A stretch of 64,000 nt of DNA, taken from NCBI RefSeq assembly GCF_050589625.1, contig NZ_JBNGOP010000008.1:102247-166246 (forward strand). The letters are read 5' to 3'. Every line of letters begins with the position of its first letter. The stretch's first letter is position 1. Of this stretch, positions 33,448 through 44,300 are shown piece by piece. Under the pieces are notes generated by a model, which was not told the origin of the DNA, did no database searches, and saw only the letters and a program-made list of their open reading frames with translations. Position numbers and translations under genes: made by a program. This DNA is from Pelagihabitans sp947500445 (GTDB taxonomy: Bacteria > Bacteroidota > Bacteroidia > Flavobacteriales > Flavobacteriaceae).

Positions 33448-36400
33448 ATGGAACCCAATACAAAAGATGCGTCCCGGGCGGCAAACCTCTCGAACGCCAC
33501 CAGTGTCGAAAACTTGACCACCGAAAAAGCTACGGAATCCAACGCTCTGGAAATCCCTACAATTTCACTTCCAAAAGGGGGAGGTGCCTTAAAGGGAATC
33601 GATGAAAAATTTACTGTAAACACCGCAAACGGAACCTCGGCCTTAGAAGTGCCCCTACCGATTACCCCGGCAAGAAATGGTTTTTCCCCGGCAATGGGCC
33701 TTAATTACAATTCCGGTTCCGGAAACGGAATTTTTGGTTTGGGGTGGTCCATGGATTTTTCGGTGATTACCAGAAAAACGGACAAGGGCATTCCCAGGTA
33801 TACGGACGAGGATGTTTTTATGTTCTCGGGAGCTGATGACCTGATTGCCTTTATGGAAGAGGAGACTCCGGGGAACTGGACAAAAAAGGAAACCGTGGTC
33901 GGTGCCCTTACGATATCCCGATATCGTCCCAGAATTACATCGGACCATTCCAAGATAGAAAAAATAGCCCATCCGGTAAAGGGCATTTACTGGCGGGTGA
34001 TCGATGCCGCAAATACCGTTACAATTTATGGTAGAAATTCAGAAAGTAGAATTGCAGATCCTACCGATCCTCAAAAAATTTATTCTTGGTTGCCCGAGTT
34101 TAGTTTTGACGACAAAGGCAATTGGATCATATATGAATACAAAGCAGAAAATTTTGATGCGGTACCCAATAACAGTAACGAATCGAGTCGTTTGTCGGGC
34201 ATACAAAAGCTCACCAATCGCTATTTAAAAAGGGTAAAGTATTTCAATGCCATTCCTTACTTTGTCGATGCTGCCGATACCTTTGATCCTCCTGTACCTT
34301 TAGATCCGGTCTTCCATTTGGAACTGGTGTTGGATTATGGCGAACACGATTTGCTAAAACCAACGGTTCAGGAAGTACCGGGTCAATTTTGGAACCATAG
34401 GGAAGACCCTTTTTCTACCTATCGATCAGGTTTTGAGATACGTACCTACCGCCGTTGCGAGAGGGTACTAATGTTTCATCATTTTCCGGACGAACTCCAA
34501 CAGGATGGATCTCCTTTTGGGACCGACTATCTCGTCCGTTCCCTTTCCATGGGATACCGACCTTCCGAGTACAACGGTTCCGGACAGACCGAGGTAAACT
34601 ATCTCGGAACGATTACGGAAAGCGGTTATGTACGAAAACCGGACGGCAGCTATGCAAAAAAATCGCTACCGCCACTGGACCTGCAATACGAAGCGCTGCA
34701 ATGGAGTACCACCGTGATGACGGCGCACCAGAACGATTTGGTCGACCTTCCCACGGGCCTCCAAGGAGACTATCGATGGACGGACCTTTTTGGAGAAGGA
34801 ATTTCCGGAATACTGAGCGAACAGGCCGAAGGATGGTATTACAAACACAATCTGGGCGACGTGGAAGGTGATGGCAACGTTGGTTTTGAGGTAGGTACGA
34901 AAGTAATGGAGAAGCCATCGTTTACCGGACTTCAAACGGGGAAACTTACTTTGGTCGATCTTGATGCCGATGGCAAAAAACAGTTGGTTTCCAAGACCAC
35001 TGGATTGCAGGGATATTTTGAAGTAAACGACGATAACGGTTTCAACAACTACCGACCGTTCGAACACCATATCAATATTGATTTTGGTAACCCTAACGTA
35101 AAATTATTCGACATTACCGGCAATGGCAAAGCGGATATCGTAATGACTGAAGAACGGGTCATCACCTATTACGAGGCCCGAGGACGCGATGGATACAAAA
35201 GTGCCCTGTCGGCATTAAAATCGTTTGGGGAAGAAGAGGGCCCTGCAATCGTATTCGCCGATGGCCAGAATACCATTTTTTTGGCCGATATGACTGGTGA
35301 CGGCCTCACCGATATTGTTCGGGTCAGAAATGGGGAAACCTGTTATTGGGCAAATATGGGCTATGGCAGGTATAGTGCAAAAGTGGCCATGCAAAATGCC
35401 CCCTGGTTCGACCATCCCGATAAGTTCGATCCCAAACATATCCATTTGAACGATATCAGTGGAACCGGAACAGCTGACGTGATCTACAAAGGAGCCGATA
35501 CGTTTAAGGCATTCTTGAATTTGGGTGGAAACGGGTTTTCGGACGTTCAGATTATCGATCCTTTCTTTCCTATAGACGATATGTCCAATTTAAAAGTGGT
35601 GGATCTGTTGGGAAAAGGTACCGCTTGTTTGGTTTGGTCTTCAGGACTCCCTTCACACAGCCGTACGCCATTACGTTACATCGATTTAATGTCGGGCAAA
35701 AAACCCCATGTGCTCGTTGCCTATGATAACAATATGGGCATGCATACCCAGTTAGGGTACAAAAGTTCAACACATTTTTATCTGAAGGACAAACGCGAGG
35801 GAAAACCATGGATCACAAAACTGCCCTTTCCCGTACAAGTGGTAGAAAACGTGACCGTCACCGAAGATACGACCAATGTAAAATTTACAACAAAGTATGT
35901 TTATCGCCATGGATATTACGATCATGGGGAACGGGAGTTCAGAGGGTTCGGTCTGGTCGAACAAACAGATACCGAGCACTATTCCGAATGGAAGGATCTC
36001 GACGGGGACAACCAAATGGAGCGATCGGAACATCTTTTTCAAAAACCGGTGTTGACCAAAACATGGTTCCATACCGGTGCCTTTATCGATCAAGGTAAGA
36101 TCTTGGATCACTATAACGAGGAACATTGGTACAACGAATTTGAAAGACATTTCCCTGGGGCCTTACCCCCTGTGGGCGAGCCCATTTTGCAAGATGCGTT
36201 ATTGCTTCCCTCCGGTCATATTGGTGATGTTACGGTAATGGAGCGGTTGAGGGCTCAGGAGTTTCGGGAAGCGGCACGCGCTTGCAAAGGAATGGTATTA
36301 CGAACGGAAGTGTTCACCTTGGATGCCCCCGATACCCCTACCGATCAAGAAACCCAATTGCAGCTCACGCCCCATTCGGTTGCCACGCATAACTGTCATA

Positions 36401-39400
36401 TTCTATTGCAACAGCCCTTGGGCCCAAATCGTCATGCCTGCTTTCAAGTAATCGAAAGCGAAGCGTTCACCATCCAGTACGAAAGGGATGTAAATGATCC
36501 CCGTATCTCACATAGCTTGAACTTGGAAATAGATCGCTATGGAAACGTTTTACAAACCGCTAAAGTGGCCTATGCCCGAAAAACGTCGGATGCTACATTA
36601 CCGCAAGAGGTGAGGGACAGCCAATCATCGGACCAAATCGTTTATACCAAAAACACCTATACCAACGATGTGTTTTCCGATCGCGAACACCGTTTGAGAC
36701 TGCCCTTCCAAAACGAAACCTTTGAAATAACGGAACTGCCAAAAATGGACGGTCATTATAAGTTGGTCGATTTTGTCGACCTGCTAGGTGCGGGCACACA
36801 AGAAATTTCATATACCGCAACGCCGTCCCCTGGAGTACCGCAACGCCGAAAAATAGAACATTTTAAACAACTGTATTATAAGAATGACCTTAGCGGTCCC
36901 TTGGCCCCAGGGGTTTTGGAATCCAAAGGAATCGATTATGAATCCTATGTATTGGCATTTACCCCGGAGGTGTTGACCGATATTTTTGGGGGCAAATTGG
37001 CGGCCGATTTCCCGGGTACCAATGGTTTTTATGTGCATTTCAATGGGGATGCCGATTGGTGGGTGCCTTCCGGAACGATCCAATATATCGATGCCGGGGA
37101 AACGGTTGCAGCTGCTCAAAACCGATTTTATGTGCCGCTTTCGTTTTCCGATGCCGCCGGAGCCCGCACCCAGATCGTTTATTATAAGAATTATGCGGCT
37201 TTTACGCGAAAGACGATAAACCCGTTGCTTACGGAAACGACAGCTGAAAATTATAATTTCAGAACGTTGGCCCCTACAAAGCTTAGGGATGGTAATGACA
37301 ACCTAAAAGAAGTGATCTTTGATGAATTGGGCATGCCCAAGGCAATGGCCCTCTTGGGAAAAGATCTCGATGGCAATGGGATGGCCGAACTTGAAATGGG
37401 GGATGACCTTTCCAATATTACGGAATGGAGCGATGGGGAAACGGCACTTATAGCGCAATACTTTCAGGAAACCGATTCCAATATCCTTGAGCAAACCGCT
37501 CAAACGCTACTACAAAGGGCAAGTGTGCGCTACCTGTACGATTTGGAAGCATTTATGTTGAGGAGAAAGCCAATGGCGTCCAGTACCCTCAAAAACGAGC
37601 AGCACCACAGTCAGTTGAACCCGGGTGAAACAACTCCCCTAAGAATCGTTTTTGAGTACAGTAGCGGTTCCGGAAGTGTTATTATGGCAAAGGCAAAAGC
37701 CGAGCCGGGCGTGGCGAAAAGCGTTGTCGTTGAAGAAGACCTTAGCTATACCGTTACCGAAATGGATACCACTGCTTTTCCGCAACCCGGGGTACGGTGG
37801 GTCGGAAACGGCCGTACCGTACTGAACAATAAGGGAAACCCGGTAAAACAGTACGAACCTTTTTTCTCCGTTGTACCCCAGTATGAAGATGCCCCTGAAC
37901 TTATAGCGAAAGGGGTGACCACGGTATCCTATTACGATAGTCTCTCTAGGCTTGTAAAAGTGGTGTTTCCCGACCGCACCTTTTCAGAAATTAAATTTGA
38001 TGCTTGGCAAAAAGAGGTTTTCGATCGGAACGATACCATTACCGACAGCGGTTGGTATACCGACCGTATCAACAACCAGATCGATGCCGAACTTTTGGCA
38101 CAGGGCAAAGACCCCGCCAAGGAAAAAAGCGCGGCCGAAAAGGCTGCGACCCATTTCGGGACCCCTTCACGGGTTTATTTTGATGTTTTGGGAAGAGCGG
38201 TGCTCACAATGGCACATAACAGAAAGTCCGACAATTCGGATGAATTCATACAAACGACGATCGCTATCGATATCGAGGGAAATACCCGTTCCGTAACCGA
38301 TGCGCGCAACAATACGGTAATGGAATACCGGCATGATATGTTGGGGCACCGTTTATGGTCGGGAAGTATGGACGCGGGAGAGCGATGGAACTTCTTCAAC
38401 GCCCTTGGCCGCCCGATCCGCCGCTGGGACCAGCGCGACCATATCGTATTCACGACTTATGATGTTTTGCAACGGGTATTGACCAAAAAAGTAACGGGTG
38501 GGGACGGTGCGGTTTCATTGGACAAGGTTTATGAAAAAAATGAATATGGAGAAGGGGCACCAAATGATAAACAACACAATCTTCGCGGAAAGCTAAGGGT
38601 ACAGTTCGATACCGCAGGAAAAATCACGTATCCGTCCTACGACTTTAAGGGCAACCTCCTAAAGCAACAGCGGCAGTTTTTGGAAAATTATAAAACAACC
38701 CCGGATTGGTCGGTAGGGAACCCCGACCTCTTATTACAAACGGCTCCGCCAAAAGAAACCCAATGGACGTATGATGCCCTGAACAGGGTAACCCTAAAAA
38801 CCAACCCGGATGGGAGTAGCACCAATACATTTTATAACGAAGCAGGATTGCTGCGCGAAGTACGCGCTACCCAAAACGGCGCTACCCAGACGTATGTAAA
38901 AAATATTGGATACAACGTAAAAGGGCAACGAGAAAGCATCGTTTATGGCAATGATGTACGAACGGCATATGCCTACGATAGCGAAACGTTTCGCTTGCAC
39001 AACATACGCACGAACCGAATCGATAACGAGCTGATTCAGGATTTGTATTATACCTATGATCCCGTAGGAAACATTGTTGAAACCGAAGATAGGGCGATCC
39101 CTACGGTATTTTTTGGAAACCACAGGGTCGTTCCCCGAAACACCTATACCTATGATGCCATTTATCGGTTGATCGTAGCAGAGGGCAAAGAACATATCGG
39201 TCAGGCCACACACGGTAACTGTGATCAATGGAACGATTTGCCCTTCATGAAAAACTATAGCCCGGGATCGGATATGGAATGGCGCAACTATACCCAACGT
39301 TATGCATATGATCCCGTTGGGAACATTATGCAAATGCGACATATCGCGATCAACGGCAACTGGACCCGAAACTACGATTATGCCGCAACGAACAATCGGC

Positions 39401-41280
39401 TATTGCGTACCAATATCGGTGCGAACACCTATAACTATAGTTACCATCCACTTCATGGCAATATAACCGATATGCCCCATTTGGCGACTATGGATTGGAA
39501 CTTTCGGGACGAATTGAGCAGCACGGCCTCCCAAACGGTATGCACCGGAAAATTACCCGAAACCACCTATTATGTATACGACGGTAGCGGAAAGCGGGTA
39601 CGAAAAATAACGGAAAACCAATCCGTTAACGGAAACGCACCGACCCTAAAGGAAGAACGACAGTATTTAGGGGATATAGAGGTATACTTAAAATTTAGCG
39701 GGACGGATACAGGTTTGGAACGGACCACTTTGCATATCAGCGATGATCAGGGGAGGGTCGCCATGATAGATACCCGAAACGGTATTGACGATGGTACCGA
39801 TGTGACGACCACGCGATACCAACTTGGAAACCGCTCCAATAGTGCTTCGATCGAGTTGGATGGGAACGGTGCGGTAATCGGGTATGAAGAGTTCCACCCT
39901 TTTGGAACTACGGCTTACCAAGCCGTAAATGCTTCCATTAAAGCCGCTGCCAAACGCTATCGATACACCGGTATGGAACGCGATACCGAAAGTGGACTAG
40001 GCTACCATAATGCCAGATACTATATCCCTTGGCTGGGCAGGTGGTTAAAACCAGATCCCGTGGGGCTGTCTGCAGGGGTAAACCTATATGCCTATGTAAA
40101 CGGAAATCCTATAAAGCTTATCGACCCTAACGGTACGGATGACGATGATGGTTGGGGTTGGGGAACGGTACTTACCGTAGCGGCGGTAGTTACGGTCGCC
40201 GTTGTGGTCACCGTGGCCACCGCTGGTGTGGGCACCGCAGCGGTAGCCGGTGCCGTTGGGGCAGCGGGACTCACCGGAGGGGCGGCGACCGCCGCTACTG
40301 CAACGGGAGCGGTCGTAGTTGCGGGCGCCTCCGGGGCACTGGGGAGTGTTGCGGCGACCGGTACCTCCAATGCCATAACGGGAAGGGACGATTCGTTGGT
40401 CGATGCTGCCGTATCCGGCGGTGTGGCAGGGGTCGCAACGCTCGGGGTAGGCGCCGCGTTGGGCGCTGCGGCAAGAAGTGGGGGAACCGCCGCAATGGCA
40501 GCTTCCGCCACTGGAAATGCTTCAAGGGCCACCAATGCTGCCGCAACCGTCGCCAGGGCCGCACATTCCCCGGGCGCCGTAGGCGTAGCGACAAGATCGG
40601 CCGGTAGGGCCACTATGGGTGCCGTAGCCGGTGGGGTAGGAGGCGCTACCCAAGAAACAACACGGCAGGTAGTGAGCGGGGAATACAGTGCCAACGACGG
40701 TTTTGATACCGATCGCATCGCCGAATCGACCGGTAGCGGTGCCCTAATGGGAGCTGCACTGGGTCCCGTAATAGATCCTATTGCTACCCGGGCCGTAAAC
40801 AATATTAGTACAAGAGCGGCAAGTTTGGGAAGGGTACGGGCCGATCGGGCAGCGGTAGCCCGTGGGGAACGTGGTCCAGGTCCAGCACGATCCGCATCCT
40901 ACGACCCCGCTACAAGAAGAACTTTTGAAGGGCGTAACGAGCCCTATAGCAAACCGATACAGGACGTTCTTCAGAAACGAATGAATCAGTTTTCTACCAG
41001 ACCGGATGCCGATAACCCGTATTTCGGGAGACCCGGACAACAACATGCCGAAATCAATTCTACCAACGATGCGTTAACTGCCAGGGCGAGCCTTTTACAA
41101 CGTGAAATGACACCCTGGGATTTGGCACAGGTTACCACTTCGGTTCGCCGTTCCAACGGATCCAATGCCGGGGAACCTTTTAGAAGATGTCCAAGATGCG
41201 AGGTGGTAACAGAGGGCATGAGCATGACCCCGGATATGGTATCGGCCGAGAGCACCCCACATCCCTATTACTCCAGATGA
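33448..41280 (+). CDS. Fused TcB-TcC toxin protein with deaminase-like payload
   Basis: The 2610-residue protein joins the two cocoon halves. Its first part (about 1-1720) parallels the separate TcB from start to end (SpvB domain EIPTISLPKGGGALKGID; propeller FLADMTGDGLTDIVRVRNG; shell GISGILSEQAEGWYYKHNLGD). The TcC part follows without a break and ends with DPVGLSAGVNLYAYVNGNP and D2226-P-N-G2229. The payload (2230-2610) begins with an Ala/Gly/Val-rich hydrophobic stretch, then a basic linker, then a small domain with H2533-A-E2535 and C2581-P-R-C2584. That H-A-E plus CxxC pair is the zinc site of cytidine-deaminase-fold enzymes, including YwqJ-like and other Rhs-delivered deaminase toxins. 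It lies 111 bases before the TcA gene. Confidence 0.92.
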   Translation: MEPNTKDASRAANLSNATSVENLTTEKATESNALEIPTISLPKGGGALKGIDEKFTVNTANGTSALEVPLPITPARNGFSPAMGLNYNSGSGNGIFGLGWSMDFSVITRKTDKGIPRYTDEDVFMFSGADDLIAFMEEETPGNWTKKETVVGALTISRYRPRITSDHSKIEKIAHPVKGIYWRVIDAANTVTIYGRNSESRIADPTDPQKIYSWLPEFSFDDKGNWIIYEYKAENFDAVPNNSNESSRLSGIQKLTNRYLKRVKYFNAIPYFVDAADTFDPPVPLDPVFHLELVLDYGEHDLLKPTVQEVPGQFWNHREDPFSTYRSGFEIRTYRRCERVLMFHHFPDELQQDGSPFGTDYLVRSLSMGYRPSEYNGSGQTEVNYLGTITESGYVRKPDGSYAKKSLPPLDLQYEALQWSTTVMTAHQNDLVDLPTGLQGDYRWTDLFGEGISGILSEQAEGWYYKHNLGDVEGDGNVGFEVGTKVMEKPSFTGLQTGKLTLVDLDADGKKQLVSKTTGLQGYFEVNDDNGFNNYRPFEHHINIDFGNPNVKLFDITGNGKADIVMTEERVITYYEARGRDGYKSALSALKSFGEEEGPAIVFADGQNTIFLADMTGDGLTDIVRVRNGETCYWANMGYGRYSAKVAMQNAPWFDHPDKFDPKHIHLNDISGTGTADVIYKGADTFKAFLNLGGNGFSDVQIIDPFFPIDDMSNLKVVDLLGKGTACLVWSSGLPSHSRTPLRYIDLMSGKKPHVLVAYDNNMGMHTQLGYKSSTHFYLKDKREGKPWITKLPFPVQVVENVTVTEDTTNVKFTTKYVYRHGYYDHGEREFRGFGLVEQTDTEHYSEWKDLDGDNQMERSEHLFQKPVLTKTWFHTGAFIDQGKILDHYNEEHWYNEFERHFPGALPPVGEPILQDALLLPSGHIGDVTVMERLRAQEFREAARACKGMVLRTEVFTLDAPDTPTDQETQLQLTPHSVATHNCHILLQQPLGPNRHACFQVIESEAFTIQYERDVNDPRISHSLNLEIDRYGNVLQTAKVAYARKTSDATLPQEVRDSQSSDQIVYTKNTYTNDVFSDREHRLRLPFQNETFEITELPKMDGHYKLVDFVDLLGAGTQEISYTATPSPGVPQRRKIEHFKQLYYKNDLSGPLAPGVLESKGIDYESYVLAFTPEVLTDIFGGKLAADFPGTNGFYVHFNGDADWWVPSGTIQYIDAGETVAAAQNRFYVPLSFSDAAGARTQIVYYKNYAAFTRKTINPLLTETTAENYNFRTLAPTKLRDGNDNLKEVIFDELGMPKAMALLGKDLDGNGMAELEMGDDLSNITEWSDGETALIAQYFQETDSNILEQTAQTLLQRASVRYLYDLEAFMLRRKPMASSTLKNEQHHSQLNPGETTPLRIVFEYSSGSGSVIMAKAKAEPGVAKSVVVEEDLSYTVTEMDTTAFPQPGVRWVGNGRTVLNNKGNPVKQYEPFFSVVPQYEDAPELIAKGVTTVSYYDSLSRLVKVVFPDRTFSEIKFDAWQKEVFDRNDTITDSGWYTDRINNQIDAELLAQGKDPAKEKSAAEKAATHFGTPSRVYFDVLGRAVLTMAHNRKSDNSDEFIQTTIAIDIEGNTRSVTDARNNTVMEYRHDMLGHRLWSGSMDAGERWNFFNALGRPIRRWDQRDHIVFTTYDVLQRVLTKKVTGGDGAVSLDKVYEKNEYGEGAPNDKQHNLRGKLRVQFDTAGKITYPSYDFKGNLLKQQRQFLENYKTTPDWSVGNPDLLLQTAPPKETQWTYDALNRVTLKTNPDGSSTNTFYNEAGLLREVRATQNGATQTYVKNIGYNVKGQRESIVYGNDVRTAYAYDSETFRLHNIRTNRIDNELIQDLYYTYDPVGNIVETEDRAIPTVFFGNHRVVPRNTYTYDAIYRLIVAEGKEHIGQATHGNCDQWNDLPFMKNYSPGSDMEWRNYTQRYAYDPVGNIMQMRHIAINGNWTRNYDYAATNNRLLRTNIGANTYNYSYHPLHGNITDMPHLATMDWNFRDELSSTASQTVCTGKLPETTYYVYDGSGKRVRKITENQSVNGNAPTLKEERQYLGDIEVYLKFSGTDTGLERTTLHISDDQGRVAMIDTRNGIDDGTDVTTTRYQLGNRSNSASIELDGNGAVIGYEEFHPFGTTAYQAVNASIKAAAKRYRYTGMERDTESGLGYHNARYYIPWLGRWLKPDPVGLSAGVNLYAYVNGNPIKLIDPNGTDDDDGWGWGTVLTVAAVVTVAVVVTVATAGVGTAAVAGAVGAAGLTGGAATAATATGAVVVAGASGALGSVAATGTSNAITGRDDSLVDAAVSGGVAGVATLGVGAALGAAARSGGTAAMAASATGNASRATNAAATVARAAHSPGAVGVATRSAGRATMGAVAGGVGGATQETTRQVVSGEYSANDGFDTDRIAESTGSGALMGAALGPVIDPIATRAVNNISTRAASLGRVRADRAAVARGERGPGPARSASYDPATRRTFEGRNEPYSKPIQDVLQKRMNQFSTRPDADNPYFGRPGQQHAEINSTNDALTARASLLQREMTPWDLAQVTTSVRRSNGSNAGEPFRRCPRCEVVTEGMSMTPDMVSAESTPHPYYSR

Positions 41281-41391
41281 CCAATGCCATCCGGAACATA
41301 TAAAAAACTAGAAAAGAGAAGCAAATTTCGGCCCTTTTAAAAAAGTGCCATTCCATAAAAAATGAAAATTTAAAACATAAAAAATCAAATC

Positions 41392-44300
41392 ATGGCAACT
41401 ACAAAAAGTAAGCACAGAGTACATGGAACTGTTACCGATCTTCAAGGTTTTCCTTTGGAAGAATTGATGGTACAGGTTTTTGACAAAGACCTAAGGTCCG
41501 AACAGTTGATCGGTGAAATCCGTACCGATCGTAAAGGAAACTATGAATTGCGCTATGATCCCAAAGAATTCATGAGGTCCGAAAAAAAGTACCCCGATTT
41601 GGCGGTGAAAGTGCTTTCTGGCGATGGTAAAAAGTTGCTTTTTGAACCTTCGATGGCAGAAGTACGGTTCAACGCAAAACGAACGGAACACATTTCCGTG
41701 CAACTCCGGCAGCAGGTGCCCCGAAAACATGACGAGTTTACGGCCTATGTTACCGATACCGCTACCGTACGTGGGAATCTTTCCATTGCCGCCCTAGAAG
41801 AAAATGAAAAGACCAAGGACCTTTCTTTTTTGAGCAACGAGTGTAATATTGAAGAGGGGCACCTGCATTATTTGACCGTTGCGCATCGCCTTTCCGAAAA
41901 GTATGATATCGAGCCGGCATTTTTCTATGGTCTTTTTAGGACCGAGACCCTGATGAAAAGGGAAATGGCAGATTTGTTACATGTGCGTTTTTCAATTACC
42001 GTCGATACCGCGTTGGAACCCTTGTTTTACGACATTGTATTGTTGGACGAAAAAACCATTACCAAGGATATCGGTAAGGCGATCAAAGAACAACGGATCA
42101 AATCGGGCGTCAAAAAGGAATTGAGGTCTATTTTGGCCGTACTACAAAAGTTTAGGGAAGCCGCGGAAAAATATACTAAGGAGACGAAAAAAACAAAACT
42201 GTTGAACAGCATTTCCAGCTTTGTAATCTCCGATAAGTTGGGCAAGATCGGTGATTTGTTTGCCCAGGCCAATGGAAGCTTTGATGCTTTTTTGGGAAGC
42301 ATGGAAAAAGAAAACGTATTCAATAACCAGGACGATGGCGAGTTGGCAAAATCGAGTGTAATGCTAACCCAACTGCTGGGTTTTGACGATGATATTCTGG
42401 AACAGGTAAAGACCGAAGAGGGCATAAAAAAAACAGAGGACCTAAAAGACCTGGTGTTTTTGGAGGCCAAGGAGTGGAAGGCAAAGTTATCCAAACGCGA
42501 AACCGGTTTTACCATTGCAGGAAAAACAATGAGCAAAAAACTGGCCGCCTATCATTCCGGGGCACTCGTAAAAAAGCTGGAAGCAAAATTTCCTTCGCAA
42601 GCCTACATAAAGCGTTTAAGGGCAGAAAAAGAACTGGAACCATCGGACAAAAAAGTACTTTCTTTTTTAGAAAAAAACAAAGCTGTTGATTTGGCCACGA
42701 CCAAATTGGATCTTTACTTCAAAAAAAATAAAAAAAGCGCCCCAAAAGACGATGCGGTCAAAGCAAAAATAAAACAGCACCAGCGCCTTTTTAGACTCAC
42801 CCCTCGCTACGAACACATCAAGGGATTGCAAAAAAATAACGTGCATTCCGCCCAGGGAATCGTTTCTTTTGGAAAGACCCGTTTTGTAAAGGAGATCGCA
42901 CCAAAAGTCGGAATGAACGCTAACGAGGCAAAGGCTACTTACGAAAAGGCCGAACGCATAAATACCGCCACCATGTTAATAGCCGGTGATTTACAGGCGG
43001 CAAAAAGGAGGGTGGATATTCCGGCCTTGAATCCGGCAAATTTAAAGGCGAATATGGAAAAGGTCGGGGAAGACTTCCCAGACCTGAAATCCCTTTTCAA
43101 GCTTACGGACCTTTGCGAGTGCGAACATTGCCGTTCGGTCTATAGTCCTGCGGCCTATATGGTGGAGACCTTGCAGTTTTTGGACAAACGCGCCATAGTG
43201 GATACCACTACTACGCCTTTTACCTATGGAAGTTTGGCCAAGGATAAGCTGTTCGAACGAAGACCGGATCTCGGGGACCTTGACCTGAGCTGCGAAAATG
43301 CAAATACCCCGGTACCCTATATCGACCTAGTTTGCGAGTTACTGGAGGAGCAGGTAAGTCCGGCCACAGGGATCGCTTTCAACGGGCTCATTGCCAAAGG
43401 GGCCGTAACCAATGTATTGCTTAACGCGATGCAAACGGCGGGCTTTAAAATTACCGAAAAGGCAACTATTTTTTCGCCGGACGTTAATGGGGATTTTATT
43501 TTACGGGACAAAACGCTTGTTTGTAAAATCACCAATACCGGGCCGAACCAATGGAACATTAAAGAACTGCGGCAAACCTATGGAAGTGCAGCGGCATTGG
43601 CCGCGGCACCCTACTATGTGAATGCAGGGGCCTATACGGAATTGAATACCAAAAAGTTTGCGTTCGGACTACCGTTTGATCTGAACCATACCGAAGCGAA
43701 AGCCTATTTTTCCCGTTTTGATCTAAAAAGAGCGGAAATGATGAACGACTTCGAGACCGCTGGCGCACCGGTCAAAGAGGCGATAGCCGCGGAACGGTTA
43801 GGACTCACCGAACAGGAACGTATTATTATCGTTACGCCCGATACCGCAGGGCAGCAAAAGTACTGGAACACCACCGCACCTGCCCTTTTATCGACAATGA
43901 AGGTGGTAGACAAGATGTTGGATAAAACGGGATTGACCTACCAACAACTGGCGGAGCTTTTGGAACTTGGTTTTATCGCCAAAGTGGACAACCCCTTTAT
44001 CAAACATTTGGACAGTTCCTGTGATACCGCCCAAAAAGAAATCGCCAACCTTGATGTTGCCATGCTCGATAGGATACACCGTTTTCTGCGGTTATGGAAA
44101 AAAACGGGTTGGGCCTTCCATGTGCTGGACGCAATGGTTGAGCAGACCAATTTGGGTAACGGAACCCTGAACGATCGGACCATCATTTTGATGGCCGAGA
44201 TGGCGAACATTCAAGAGCGTACCGGTATAAAAAACACCGAACTAATAGGTTGTTTCGGAACTATACCACATACCCTAAAAACGAATTCGGACGCTATTCC

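Noticed and set aside
40092..40802. 236-residue Ala/Pro-rich minus-strand frame opposite the fused TcC payload
   Set aside because: Its composition merely mirrors the Ala/Gly/Val-rich toxin linker on the plus strand; no start context or family match.
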